Of a DNA stretch of 64,000 nucleotides, positions 33,341 to 42,279 are shown piece by piece (positions within the stretch are counted from its first letter, which is position 1; each line of letters opens with the position of its first letter). The stretch covers positions 682,001 through 746,000 of the forward strand of contig JABTUK010000002.1 in the NCBI GenBank assembly GCA_015075405.1. Reading direction: 5' to 3'. The notes under the pieces are model-generated. The model was not told where the DNA came from, made no database searches, and was given only the letters and a program-made list of their open reading frames with translations. Origin of the DNA: Anaerolineales bacterium (GTDB lineage Bacteria > Chloroflexota > Anaerolineae > 4572-78 > J111). The position numbers and the translations under genes were made by a program.

Positions 33341-34756
33341 CCCCGCTCGCTGCATCATCTCACGGCTGAGTTGATTGTGCCGGTCAATCACCGGGCGCAG
33401 GTCGAAGGGTAAAAATTGGCCGTCTTCAACCACTATCCGGCCGTTGATAACCGACAACCAGGCGCGGGGCGGAGCGCAGGTCAACAGCGCCGCCACCGGG
33501 TCGGCCAGGCTGCCGGCGTGAGGCAGGTCATCCACCCGAAAGGCTACAAAATCAGCGGCTTTGCCGGGGGAAAGTTCGGCAATGTCGTCACGGCGCAGCA
33601 CGTTGGCCCCACCCACCGTCGCTATGGACAAAGCTTCCCGCGCCGTCAGACGGTCGGCCCGCGATTCAAAGCCGGGCCAGCCGACACGCTGCAAGAGCAT
33701 GGCCTGGCGGGCCTCGCCCAGCATGTGGTTGCCATCGTTGCTGGCCGAGCCGTCCACGCCCAGGCCAACCCGCACGTTTTTATCGAGCATCTGCCGCACC
33801 GGGGCAATACCGGAAGCCAACAGCATGTTGCTGGTGGGGCAGTGACACACTCCGGAATGGGTTTGGGCCAGCCAATCAACTTCGGCCTCGTTGGGGTGAA
33901 CCATGTGGGCAAACCAGACATCCTCGCCGGCCCAATTGAGCGACTCGGCATACTCCAGGGGACGTTTGCCAAACATCTCCAGGCAAAAGCGCTCTTCGTC
34001 TTTGGTTTCGGCCAGGTGGGTGTGCAAATTGACCAGCGGATACTGGCGGGCCAGTTCCACCGACTCGCGCATGAGCGCCTCGGTGACGCTGAAGGGTGAG
34101 CAGGGGGCCACGCCGATACGCAGCATCGAAAGCGGGTTGGGGTCGTGAAAGGTTTCAATAGCCCGGATACAATCTTTGATGATGTCCGGCTCGGTATCGC
34201 AGACCCGGTCGGGCGGCAAGCCGCCTTGACTTTGCCCCAGGCTCATGCTGCCGCGGGTGGGATGGAAGCGCACCCCGACTTCTTGAGCCGCCCGGATTTC
34301 GTCGTCAATTTTGCTGCCGTTGGGGTAAAGATAGAGATGGTCGGCGACGGTGGTGCAGCCGCTCAAGACCAGTTCGCTCAGGCCGATTTTGGCGCTGACA
34401 TAGACCGCTTCGGGGGTCATCTCGGCCCAGATGGGGTAGAGAAATTTAAGCCAATCAAATAGGACCATACCCGTGCCGGTGCCAACGGTGCGGGTGAGGG
34501 TCTGGTAGAGGTGGTGATGGCAGTTAACCAGGCCGGGGATGACCACGCAGCCGCTGGCGTCCACCGTTTGGTTGAAGCCGTCCCGAGCCAGGTCAGGCCG
34601 GGTTTCAGCCAGGTATCGCTCAAGCTCAGCCGTCGGGCCGACCCATACAATACGATTGTTCTCAACAAGGATAGCCCCTTGTTTAATTTCAGCAGAGGTG
34701 GGACCGTCACATTTGGTTACAAGTACATCGGTATTCTTGATCAGGAGTGTCGTCAT
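33329..34756 (-). CDS. 8-oxoguanine deaminase/AtzB-like amidohydrolase
   Basis: 475 aa. Metal-dependent amidohydrolase of the cytosine deaminase branch: VVIPGLVNCHHHLYQTLTRT (H-x-H), LVNLHTHLAETKDEE, WFAHMVHPNEAEVDWLAQTH, and VGLGVDGSASNDGNHM (metal aspartate). This set with FDWLKFLYPIWAEMTPE closely resembles 8-oxoguanine deaminase, which makes urate from 8-oxoguanine; hydroxydechloroatrazine-type hydrolases are relatives. ATG 34756 follows GAGG. The last codons and stop lie in a repeat unit. Its presence among sugar genes may be scavenging of damaged purines or an unrelated amine substrate. Confidence 0.85.
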   Translation of the reverse strand: MTTLLIKNTDVLVTKCDGPTSAEIKQGAILVENNRIVWVGPTAELERYLAETRPDLARDGFNQTVDASGCVVIPGLVNCHHHLYQTLTRTVGTGTGMVLFDWLKFLYPIWAEMTPEAVYVSAKIGLSELVLSGCTTVADHLYLYPNGSKIDDEIRAAQEVGVRFHPTRGSMSLGQSQGGLPPDRVCDTEPDIIKDCIRAIETFHDPNPLSMLRIGVAPCSPFSVTEALMRESVELARQYPLVNLHTHLAETKDEERFCLEMFGKRPLEYAESLNWAGEDVWFAHMVHPNEAEVDWLAQTHSGVCHCPTSNMLLASGIAPVRQMLDKNVRVGLGVDGSASNDGNHMLGEARQAMLLQRVGWPGFESRADRLTAREALSIATVGGANVLRRDDIAELSPGKAADFVAFRVDDLPHAGSLADPVAALLTCAPPRAWLSVINGRIVVEDGQFLPFDLRPVIDRHNQLSREMMQRAGVTR

Positions 34757-34831
34757 TAATATAGCCTCACATTTTAATGGGGTGGATTATTATACTTTTT
34801 GGTTAATTCGTCAAGACGGTCTCCTGATACC

Positions 34832-35998
34832 TTAAGCCTCGACCCCGACCACCTCTAACACCCGGCGCATGCGTGATACTGCCAACTCGGGATTAACGAG
34901 CAGGCCAGCCTGGTCGGCCAGAATAAACAACTGGGCCAGATGGATCACCGAGCGGGCGCTCTCCAAACCGCCGACCATACGGAAGTGGGACTGGTGACCG
35001 TTGAGATAAGCCATGAAGACCACACCCGTTTTGTAGTAATAGGTGGGGGCTTGAAAGATATGGCGCGACAGCGGGACGGTTGGCGCTAAAATTGCCTCGT
35101 AGCGGTCCAACTGACCGGCATCCAACATCTGCAGGGCCAGCGAGGCGGCCGGGGCAATCGCATCGAAGATGCCCAGCAGGGCGTGGCTGTAGCCCAACTC
35201 ATCCCCGCGAATAAGGTCCGGGTAGTTAAAATCATCGCCGGTGTACATGCGCACCCCGCGGGGCAGACGGCGGCGCATTTCAACCTCAAGGCGATGGTCC
35301 AGCAGCGAAATCTTGACTCCATCCACCTTGTCGGCGTGATCACCGATAAGGTGGAGACAGACATCCATCGCCCTGGCGATGTCAGATGCGCCCCAATAAC
35401 CGGCCAGCGCCGGATCGAACATCTCGCCCAGCCAGTGGATAATCACCGGCTGGGCGGCCTGGGTCAGAATCCGGCTGTAGACCTGAAGGTAATCCTCCGG
35501 CCCTCTGGCGCAGGCTGCCAGAGCCCGGCTGGCCATGAGAATAACCCGCCCGCCCACACGTTCGACGTAGCCGACCTGTTCTTCATAAGCCGTCTCTACT
35601 TCTCGCAAGGTCAGGCCGGGGTGGGCGGCCAGATGGTCGGTTCCCGCGCCGCAGGCAATAACGCCACCCACCGCCTTCGCCTCGGCCACAGCGCGGCGAA
35701 TGAGTTCTTGGGCGGTCGGCCAGGTCAGCCCCATGCCGCGTTGGGCTGTATCCATCGCCTCGGCCACCGCCAGCCCCAGCGACCAGAGATAGCGCCGGTA
35801 GGCCAGGGTCGCTTCCCAATCTATGGCTGTCTCCAGGGTCGGGTTGATGTCGGCCAAAGGATTGCAGACCACGTGCGCGGCGGTGTAAGCAATGCGGCTT
35901 TGCAAGGGCGCGCTGGGCGGCGTGAAGCGCGCGGGCGGGCCAGGGGTATAGGGTTTTAAAGTTCCATCGGGATAGGGCAGTAGCAGGGAAAGAGACAT
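34832..35998 (-). CDS. DUF993-family protein (TIM-barrel, aldolase-like)
   Basis: 388 aa. Recognised as DUF993 from YTPGPPARFTPPSAPLQSRI, RIAYTAAHVVCNPLAD, ERVGGRVILMASRALA, PVIIHWLGEMFDPALAGYWG and DHADKVDGVKISLLD; the lysine in VDGVKIS corresponds to the Schiff-base position of dihydrodipicolinate-synthase-like barrels. DUF993 genes commonly accompany Gfo/Idh/MocA dehydrogenases and sugar isomerases, which is also the case here, suggesting a late retro-aldol step. The exact reaction is not known. ATG 35998 follows a purine-rich AGGAGAAAG. Confidence 0.85.
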   Translation of the reverse strand: MSLSLLLPYPDGTLKPYTPGPPARFTPPSAPLQSRIAYTAAHVVCNPLADINPTLETAIDWEATLAYRRYLWSLGLAVAEAMDTAQRGMGLTWPTAQELIRRAVAEAKAVGGVIACGAGTDHLAAHPGLTLREVETAYEEQVGYVERVGGRVILMASRALAACARGPEDYLQVYSRILTQAAQPVIIHWLGEMFDPALAGYWGASDIARAMDVCLHLIGDHADKVDGVKISLLDHRLEVEMRRRLPRGVRMYTGDDFNYPDLIRGDELGYSHALLGIFDAIAPAASLALQMLDAGQLDRYEAILAPTVPLSRHIFQAPTYYYKTGVVFMAYLNGHQSHFRMVGGLESARSVIHLAQLFILADQAGLLVNPELAVSRMRRVLEVVGVEA

Positions 35999-36019
35999 CG
36001 CTTTCTCCTTAGAGCATAC

Positions 36020-36154
36020 GACCGGGGACCGGGGACGGGAGACCGGTTATATACCAAACGAGTAACCCCCGGTCCTCGGTCTCCGGTCTCCGGTCAGCGC
36101 CGGCAAAAGATTTTCGTTATTAGCGGTGTACTACAGGCTCGTGAACACGCCTGA
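36020..36154. repeat. GACCGGGG word-palindrome plus hub repeat
   Basis: GACCGGGGACCGGGGACGGG and GGTCCTCGGTCTCCGGTCTC are complementary arms (36020-36096), then CGCCGGCAAAAG leads into the hub repeat (36109-36152). The hub end lies next to the TAG stop of the next gene (36155-36157). Confidence 0.7.
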
Positions 36155-37360
36155 CTATCTCGTAATCTCGACTCTTTGGCCGGTGACCGCAGCCACATAG
36201 GCTGCATAAACTACCTGGATGACCTCCAGTCCCAGGTTGCCGTCCGCTTGAGCCGGGCGGTTCTCGGCTACGGCGGCCACAAAATCCTGGCACATGGCCA
36301 GGTGGCCGGAACTCCAATCCTCATTGGGCAGAGGGGTGCTCCAGCCGGCGCTGGTGCTGGCTTTTTCCATGATGTATTCCGTCCCAAAAATGTCGGGGTG
36401 AGGGGCATAAGCCTGGACCATGTTATGGGGGCTGAGATTACACTTGAACTGGCTGTTCGACAAAAAGATTTCCAAACGGCTCTCCATGCCGCCCAACACG
36501 GCGTCCGAAGCATAAACCACCGCCCGGCTGCCATCGTCGAAGGTCAGGATGAGCGCCGCCCAGTTCTCAACATCCTGCCAGCCGGTCACAATCCAGGGTT
36601 TTTCGGCCTCGCCCACACCGGGAACCCGGCTCAAGTTGCCGACTTCGGCGCTGACCGCAACCGGCAGGATGGGCTGCCCGGCGCGGGCCAGCCCTTCCTG
36701 CTGTTTGAGGTAAAGCATGGCCCCGATGGGGTGCGCCCCCAGGCGCAGCAAAGCGCCGCCGCCGGTATAACGCCAAATTTTGGAGTAAGGCGAGTGCGAG
36801 CCGCTGTGACACTCGCCGCCGCGCATCTCCAAAATGGCGCCCCCGGAAGCCTTGATTAAACCGGCGGCGCGGGTGATGGCCGGGGCATAAATCCAGTTTT
36901 CGCCATACATCAGGTACACCCCAGCCCGGCGGGCCGCCTCGACCATGGCCTGGGCATCCGCCGTAGCGACAGCCAGCATATGGCGGCGGTCTACCTGGGC
37001 AATTTCCTGCTCGCCGGCTCCGGCGGGTAAATCCTGGCCCACATAAGCGGTGAGCGGTTTGGTGCAGACAATGTGCTTGCCTGCCGCCGCCGCTGCCTCA
37101 GCAATGGGCCGGTGCAGGTGATTGGGGACGCATAAATCAACCATATCCACTTCAGGCAAAGCCAGTAACTCGTGGTAGTTGGTAAAGCTCTTGGGGACAC
37201 TGTGGCGTTGAGCATAACTAGCCGCACTAGCCTCGGTACGGGCAGCGACCGCCACCAGCCGGGCATGATAACCACTGACCTGGGCATAACAGCGGGCGCG
37301 AGTTTCGGCCAGAAAGCCGGCGCCAATGATGCCGATGCCAACTTGTTTTTGTCTATCCAT
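36155..37360 (-). CDS. Gfo/Idh/MocA-family dehydrogenase 2
   Basis: 401 aa from ATG 37360 with AAGGAG 6-7 nt upstream. NAD(P) motif VGIGIIGAGFLAETRARCYA. The usual EKP is TKP here (HIVCTKPLTAYVGQ), so the acidic residue is lost while the lysine stays. The protein is longer than its paralogues because of an insert after that motif (DLPAGAGEQEIAQVDRRHML). The C-terminal domain contains GGGALLRLGAHPIGAMLYLK. One of four paralogues in a row with the same orientation. Substrate unknown. Confidence 0.88.
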   Translation of the reverse strand: MDRQKQVGIGIIGAGFLAETRARCYAQVSGYHARLVAVAARTEASAASYAQRHSVPKSFTNYHELLALPEVDMVDLCVPNHLHRPIAEAAAAAGKHIVCTKPLTAYVGQDLPAGAGEQEIAQVDRRHMLAVATADAQAMVEAARRAGVYLMYGENWIYAPAITRAAGLIKASGGAILEMRGGECHSGSHSPYSKIWRYTGGGALLRLGAHPIGAMLYLKQQEGLARAGQPILPVAVSAEVGNLSRVPGVGEAEKPWIVTGWQDVENWAALILTFDDGSRAVVYASDAVLGGMESRLEIFLSNSQFKCNLSPHNMVQAYAPHPDIFGTEYIMEKASTSAGWSTPLPNEDWSSGHLAMCQDFVAAVAENRPAQADGNLGLEVIQVVYAAYVAAVTGQRVEITR

Positions 37361-37379
37361 AAGGGTCTCCTTGAAAATA

Positions 37380-37520
37380 AGTGTCAAGTGTCACGTGTCA
37401 AGTGTCAGGTCAAGATTTTGTTAGGGGGGGTGCTAATGCAAATTCGGTAATGTATCTGGAGGGCTGGAGGATCGGAAGGTTTTGGGTACCTCTTTATCCA
37501 GCTCTCCAGCCTTCCAGGTT
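37380..37520. repeat. GTGTCAAGTGTCA and GGAAGG word repeats
   Basis: 37380-37413 repeats AGTGTCAAGTGTCACGTGTC, a self-complementary word array. 37455-37520 has GGAGGGCTGGAGGATCGGAA against CAGCTCTCCAGCCTTCCAGG, a diverged member of the 314-387 family. Confidence 0.6.
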
Positions 37521-37553
37521 ATTTACCTAAGTGGCCTGCGACTTGCTACCCTG

Positions 37554-38630
37554 CTACCTGTTCTGTTTTGGCTGCCAGCCGGCATATTTGGGATGATCGT
37601 TGCTCAGGGGTAATTCCACCCCCTGGCCTGTCTCGGCGGAATGGTAGAGGGCAGTGAGCAGTTCGAGGGCCACGCGAGCGTCGGCCAACGTGACCGGAAG
37701 TTCGGTATTATCGCCGAGAGCTTGATGATAGCGATAAAACTGCCCGGCGTAACCTTCGGGCAGCGGTTTGAAACCGGCCAGGGCAGTTTCGATCTCGGTC
37801 TGAATCTCCGGCGAATCGCCGGTGAAGGTCCAGGGATCGGCGGTGTTGGTGTAGGGTTGGGTGTTGCTTTCGGCGGTGAGCCGGCTAAAGCAGAAGCGGT
37901 GCCGGCTAATCTGGGCCGGTGAGCCGGTGGTGGCCGACAGCGAAGCCAGGGAGCCATCGGCCATTTCCAACGAGGCCGACACGCAATCATCCACTTCAAT
38001 CGGATTGACCAGCGTTTTGGCGCGGGCAAAGACGCTCTTGACCGGCCCCAGGACGTAATAGAGCAAATCGTGGGCGTGAATAGCCATTGAAGTAAGCACG
38101 CCGCCCAATTCGGTGGCCCATTTGCCCCGCCAAGGAACGGCGTAGTAATCCTCTCCGCGCCGCCAGGATGTTTCAACGGTGGTCAGATAGGCTCGCCCGG
38201 CCAGGCCAGCGGCGATGAGCAGCTTGAGCTTCTGTAGGCCATGCCCATAACGATATTGAAAAACCGGCATAATTCGCTGGTTTGATTCTGCTTCCAGGGC
38301 TATCAAACGGTCAACTTCTTGCAGCGAGCCGACATGCGGCTTTTCCAGGATGATGTGTTTTCCGGCAGCCAGCGCCTCCTGGGCCTGGTCAAAATGGAGG
38401 TAGGGTGGGGTGCATAGGTCCACTACATCCAGCTCGCTTAGCCGGCACAGGTCGGTGAGGCTGGTGGTCGCGTGCGGAATATGATAGGTTTCGGCCAGGC
38501 TTTTGGCTCTGGCTTCATCAATATCACAAATGGCTGCAACCTCGAACTGCTCCGGCAAGGTTTGAAAGGCGCGGATGTGGTAACTGCCAATTCCCCCGCC
38601 GACGATGCCAACTTGTAATTTTTTAGTCAT
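37554..38630 (-). CDS. Gfo/Idh/MocA-family dehydrogenase 3
   Basis: 358 aa. VGIVGGGIGSYHIRAFQTLP binds NAD(P) and HIILEKPHVGS carries the EKP catalytic lysine. The C-terminal half includes GGVLTSMAIHAHDLLYYVLG, with the conserved H-x-x-D-type pair. It overlaps the upstream paralogue by 8 nt (ATG 38630 inside the end of the 38623 gene), so the two are translated together. The final codons AAC AGG TAG merge with a GTAGCAGG repeat unit. Probably oxidises or epimerises a sugar intermediate with its neighbours. Confidence 0.9.
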   Translation of the reverse strand: MTKKLQVGIVGGGIGSYHIRAFQTLPEQFEVAAICDIDEARAKSLAETYHIPHATTSLTDLCRLSELDVVDLCTPPYLHFDQAQEALAAGKHIILEKPHVGSLQEVDRLIALEAESNQRIMPVFQYRYGHGLQKLKLLIAAGLAGRAYLTTVETSWRRGEDYYAVPWRGKWATELGGVLTSMAIHAHDLLYYVLGPVKSVFARAKTLVNPIEVDDCVSASLEMADGSLASLSATTGSPAQISRHRFCFSRLTAESNTQPYTNTADPWTFTGDSPEIQTEIETALAGFKPLPEGYAGQFYRYHQALGDNTELPVTLADARVALELLTALYHSAETGQGVELPLSNDHPKYAGWQPKQNR

Positions 38631-39663
38631 TTTTCAAATTCCCCAATCTTTGCGCCTGAGCCTGGGCGGTCAGGCTGAGTTCGGAAACCAAAAAACAGTG
38701 GGCCTGGGTCATGGCGGTTTCGGTGCGGTTAAAGATATCACTGATTAATTGGCGGCCATAGGGCAGGTCGAGCTTGGCGCAGTCAAAATAATGGACGCCG
38801 CTGCCGTCAACCAGAAAGAGATGATTGCCGCCGGGCCGCCCGGCCAGGTCGCAATATTTACGCACTTCAATGTAGCCTTCAGTGCCCAAAATAGTCAGGC
38901 GGCCATCGCCCCAGGTGTCTAAACCGTCGGGGGTGTACCAATCCACCCGAATGTAGCCGGTCCCCCCGTTGCCGCGCAGCACCAGATCGCCAAAATCTTC
39001 CAGTTCCGGGTACTGGGGATGTTCGTAGTTAGCCACCTGCGCTGCCACCACCTCGGCCTGGGTGGAGCCGGTGAAGGTGAGAAACTGGTCCACCTGATGC
39101 GAGCCGATGTCGGTCAGGATGCCGCCGTACTGCGCCCGGCGAAAGAACCAATCAGGGCGGCTGGATAGGTTGGTCCGGTGCGGCCCCAGGCCAATTGTCT
39201 GGACTACCCGGCCAATCGCGTCCGACTGAACCAGCTCGACGGCTTTGACCGTAGCCGGGTTTTCAAAGCGCTCGCTGAAACAGATGGAGTAGATGCGCCC
39301 GGTTTCGGCCTGCACCCGACGGGCCTCGGCTAGTTGGTCTAGGCTGGTAAAGCCCGGTTTGTCGCTCATAAAATCCTTGCCGTGCTGCATCGCGGCGATG
39401 CCGAGTGGGGCGCGCTCGTTGGCGATGGCGGCGCTAACGATGAGCTGAAGCGACTCGTCGGCCAGGATTTCCTCGGCGCTGCCGGCCTGCCGGGCCTGGG
39501 GATAGGTTCGGGCGAACGGGCCGGTCAGTTCAGGCTCGGCAGCGTAAAATGAAACCAGTTCCGCCCCGGCCCGCAGCAATAAGTTGGTTTGGCCGTAGAT
39601 GTGGTTGTGATTGAGACCAATCACCCCAAAACGAAGTTTGGGGATGTTCACAGGTGTCGTCAT
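38623..39663 (-). CDS. Gfo/Idh/MocA-family dehydrogenase 4
   Basis: 346 aa. The nucleotide-binding start is unusual: FGVIGLNHNHIYGQTNLLLR, with G-L-N-H-N-H in place of GxGxxG. The catalytic motif is DKP (DFMSDKPGFTSLDQL). The substrate domain includes YGGILTDIGSHQVDQFLTFT. This shape is known from Gfo-family members acting on larger or acidic sugars. It is the first gene of an overlapping pair with the 37554 gene; a MITE lies just upstream at 39722-39833. Confidence 0.87.
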   Translation of the reverse strand: MTTPVNIPKLRFGVIGLNHNHIYGQTNLLLRAGAELVSFYAAEPELTGPFARTYPQARQAGSAEEILADESLQLIVSAAIANERAPLGIAAMQHGKDFMSDKPGFTSLDQLAEARRVQAETGRIYSICFSERFENPATVKAVELVQSDAIGRVVQTIGLGPHRTNLSSRPDWFFRRAQYGGILTDIGSHQVDQFLTFTGSTQAEVVAAQVANYEHPQYPELEDFGDLVLRGNGGTGYIRVDWYTPDGLDTWGDGRLTILGTEGYIEVRKYCDLAGRPGGNHLFLVDGSGVHYFDCAKLDLPYGRQLISDIFNRTETAMTQAHCFLVSELSLTAQAQAQRLGNLKND

Positions 39664-39721
39664 CTTGATAATTTTCTCCGACGCTGAATTAGCCGGGGTT
39701 GGGGGATTAGAGGAAAAAATT

Positions 39722-39833
39722 GTAACTACTCAGGCATGTCATTTCGACCGAAGGGAGAAATCTCTGAGGCCGATGTAGCGGTAGGGATTTCTCGGCCTAC
39801 GGCCTCGAAATGACATGAGGGCTGAGCAGTTAC
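39722..39833. mobile_element. MITE-like element with 8-bp duplication
   Basis: 112 bp, flanked by AAAAAATT at 39714-39721 and 39834-39841. Ends GTAACTACTCAGGCATGTCA and TGACATGAGGGCTGAGCAG plus TTAC. The interior is almost the same as in the 20509-20621 element, so both moved recently. Confidence 0.87.
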
Positions 39834-39879
39834 AAAAAATTAAAGAAAAATCCCCTAATCTCCCAATCCCGGCAAAAAC

Positions 39880-40887
39880 TTAGCGGCGCTGTTGAGCGCC
39901 CAGGATAAAGTCATAGGGGTAAGGCAAGGGCTGGTTGCCGGCCTGGGTGAGCCGGGCCAGGTGTTCATCGCTGAGAGACCAACCGGCAGCGCCCAGGTTA
40001 CTTTCCAACTGCTCCATGTTGCGCGCCCCGATGATGGGAGCCGTCACGCCGGGCCGTTGCAGCAGCCAGTTGATGGCCACCTGGGCCGGGGTTTTGCCGG
40101 ACTCCTCGGCCACAGCAAAGAGCGTATCGAGTACGTTCCAGGTATGCTCATTGTTGTAGGCGCTCCATGATTCGCTCCAGCCCTGTTCTTCGGCTATCTT
40201 GACCCGCGTCCCTTCCGGCGGCGCGCTCATGCCCCGACGGAATTTGCCACTCAGCCAGCCGCCACGCAGCGGACTCCAGGGGATGATACCCAAGCCTTCA
40301 TTCTGACAAACAGGCAGCAGTTCCCATTCCAGGGAGCGGTCGAGCAAATTGTACAACGGCTGTAGACAGGTAAAGGCTTCCCAGCCCATGCCCCGGCTCA
40401 GGTCAATGGCCTTTTGCAACTGCCAGCCACTGTAGTTACTGGCCCCCAGATAGCGGACTTTACCGCTGCGGACTAAATCGTTGAGGGTGCTCAGGGTTTC
40501 GGTCAGCGGCGTGGCCCCATCCCAGCAGTGAACCTGGTACAGGTCAATATAATCGGTCCCCAGGCGGCGCAGGCTGGCTTCCACCCCGGCCAAAATATGT
40601 TTGCGGCTAAGGCCGACGTCGTTAGGAGCCTGCCCCATCGGGAAGCGGACTTTGGTGGCGATAATAAACTCGTCCCGATTCTTGCCCTGCAACCAGCGCC
40701 CGACAATTTCCTCGGAAGCCCCTTGAGTATAGACATCGGCGGTATCAATAAAATTCCCGCCCGCTTCGACAAAGCGGTCCAGGATGCGGCGGCTGGTGGC
40801 TTCATCGGCCTCGCGGCCAAAGGTCATCGCCCCCAGACAAAGTTCGCTTACTTTTAAGCCGGTGTTGCCCAGAAAACGGTATTGCAT
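39880..40887 (-). CDS. Aldo/keto reductase
   Basis: 335 aa, NADPH-dependent (alpha/beta)8 barrel. [20 protein letters not shown] begins the barrel; the catalytic tetrad is visible as D and Y in [15 protein letters not shown] in [11 protein letters not shown] and H in [10 protein letters not shown]. The end [20 protein letters not shown] binds the cofactor phosphate. This belongs to the AKR11/12-like bacterial group (YajO/YghZ relatives). With four Gfo-type dehydrogenases on the same strand it likely handles keto or aldo sugar intermediates. Confidence 0.92.
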   Translation of the reverse strand: MQYRFLGNTGLKVSELCLGAMTFGREADEATSRRILDRFVEAGGNFIDTADVYTQGASEEIVGRWLQGKNRDEFIIATKVRFPMGQAPNDVGLSRKHILAGVEASLRRLGTDYIDLYQVHCWDGATPLTETLSTLNDLVRSGKVRYLGASNYSGWQLQKAIDLSRGMGWEAFTCLQPLYNLLDRSLEWELLPVCQNEGLGIIPWSPLRGGWLSGKFRRGMSAPPEGTRVKIAEEQGWSESWSAYNNEHTWNVLDTLFAVAEESGKTPAQVAINWLLQRPGVTAPIIGARNMEQLESNLGAAGWSLSDEHLARLTQAGNQPLPYPYDFILGAQQRR

Positions 40888-40904
40888 TAGGTTACTCCTC
40901 GCTA

Positions 40905-41016
40905 TAAATAGCCCTCACCCCCAACCCCTCTCCCAATGGGAGAGGGGAGTTGCGCCAGCGACGGGGTGAGGACTTTTCATCGCTGGTTGTACGCTCCAGA
41001 TTTATAAACACACCTT
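40905..41016. repeat. CTCACCC palindrome plus hub repeat
   Basis: CCTCACCCCCAACCCCTCTC and its partner GAGAGGGGAG and GACGGGGTGAG form the palindrome, followed directly by the hub repeat (ACTTTTCATCGCTGGTTGT, to 41016). Same arrangement as 8938-9067. Confidence 0.7.
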
Positions 41017-41021
41017 TAAAA

Positions 41022-42173
41022 TCAGATTTCCAGCGGCGGCACCTCGACCCAGCGCCGGTTGGCCCAGCTTTGCAGGGCGAGTTCGGCCAGTTGGACGCCT
41101 TTGGCCCCTTCGCGCAGGTTCCAGGGGAAGGGGGTGTCACAAACAACATGCTTAAGAAACAGTTCCCACTGCACTTTGAAGGCATTATCATAAATTTTAT
41201 TGTTAGGCATGCGCGTCCAACCGGCATAGAAGTCAATGGGACTGTCTACATCGGGGTTCCAGACAGGCCGGGGGGTCATGCTGTCGTGCTGGATAACACA
41301 ATCACGCAAGCCGGCTACGGCGCTGCCCTGGGTCCCGTCCACCTGTAAGGTCAGCAAATCGTCGCGCCGGACGCGGACAGCCCAGGAGGAGTTGAAGTGA
41401 CAGATAACGCCACTGGCCAGTTCAAAAGTGCCGTAAGCGGCGTCGTCGGCGGTACAGGCGTATTCCTGCCCGGTTTCGTCTACCCGCCGGTCAATATGCC
41501 TGGCCCCCAGGCAGGAGAGCGATTTGATGGGCCCGAACAGGTTGTCAATCACGTAACGCCAATGGCAGAACATATCTACAATAATACTCCCACCTTCCTC
41601 TTTTTTATAATTCCACGAAGGCCGCTGGCAGGGCTGACTTTTGCCGTCAAAAACCCAGTAGCCAAACTCGCCCCGCACTGACAGGACGCGGCCAAAAAAG
41701 TTGGTGTCTAGCAGATATTTCAATTTCAACAACCCTGGCAGAAAGAGCTTGTCCTGCACCACCCCATTTTTCACCTGAGCCGCCTCAGCTTCACGGCAGA
41801 GAGTCAGGGCGTCAGCCAGGGTGTCGGCCACCGGCTTTTCACAATAGACCGCCTTACCGGCGGCAATGGCCTTACGCACCGCCTCGACCCGCAGGTTGGT
41901 CAACTGGGCGTCAAAGTAGACCGGGTAAGCCGGGTCTGACAGGCAAGCATCCAGGTCGGTGGTGTAACGGGTCAGACCATGCTCGGCCGCCAGCGCTCGC
42001 AGCTTATGCTCGTTGCGGCCTACCAGGATGGGTTGCGGCACAATCACTTCACCGGGGCTGATTTTAAGGCCGCCTTCCTTGATAATCGCCATCATCGAGC
42101 GAGCCAGATGCTGGTTGGTCCCCATCCGTCCGGTGACGCCGTTCATAATGATACCGATTTTGTGTTCTTTCAT
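41022..42173 (-). CDS. Gfo/Idh/MocA-family dehydrogenase 5
   Basis: 383 aa. The N-terminus GIIMNGVTGRMGTNQHLARS shows a G-x-x-G-x-x-G variant nucleotide loop; VYCEKPVADTLADAL carries EKP. The C-terminal domain has GGSIIVDMFCHWRYVIDNLF. Members with the GVTGRMG start are found in sugar and inositol-type clusters. The gene is followed by the sugar isomerase gene upstream on the same strand with a short repeat between. Substrate not assignable from sequence. Confidence 0.88.
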   Translation of the reverse strand: MKEHKIGIIMNGVTGRMGTNQHLARSMMAIIKEGGLKISPGEVIVPQPILVGRNEHKLRALAAEHGLTRYTTDLDACLSDPAYPVYFDAQLTNLRVEAVRKAIAAGKAVYCEKPVADTLADALTLCREAEAAQVKNGVVQDKLFLPGLLKLKYLLDTNFFGRVLSVRGEFGYWVFDGKSQPCQRPSWNYKKEEGGSIIVDMFCHWRYVIDNLFGPIKSLSCLGARHIDRRVDETGQEYACTADDAAYGTFELASGVICHFNSSWAVRVRRDDLLTLQVDGTQGSAVAGLRDCVIQHDSMTPRPVWNPDVDSPIDFYAGWTRMPNNKIYDNAFKVQWELFLKHVVCDTPFPWNLREGAKGVQLAELALQSWANRRWVEVPPLEI

Positions 42174-42214
42174 AGGATTATATCCATAATGAGGTTTCTG
42201 GGACTACTCATCTA

Positions 42215-42273
42215 AGCGCACCCTTCGATACGTTCTTCGCTTCGCTCAGAACTACTCAGGGTGCGCTGAATTA
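42215..42273. repeat. GCACCCTTCGATACG palindrome
   Basis: AGCGCACCCTTCGATACGTT and ACTACTCAGGGTGCGCT; related longer elements lie at 47335-47455. The GCGCACCC/GGGTGCGC ends are exact inverted repeats. Confidence 0.65.
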
Positions 42274-42279
42274 AAAGAG

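Noticed and set aside
35183-35959. 258-codon plus-strand ORF
   Set aside because: Antisense to the DUF993 gene with no recognisable domain; a codon-bias shadow.
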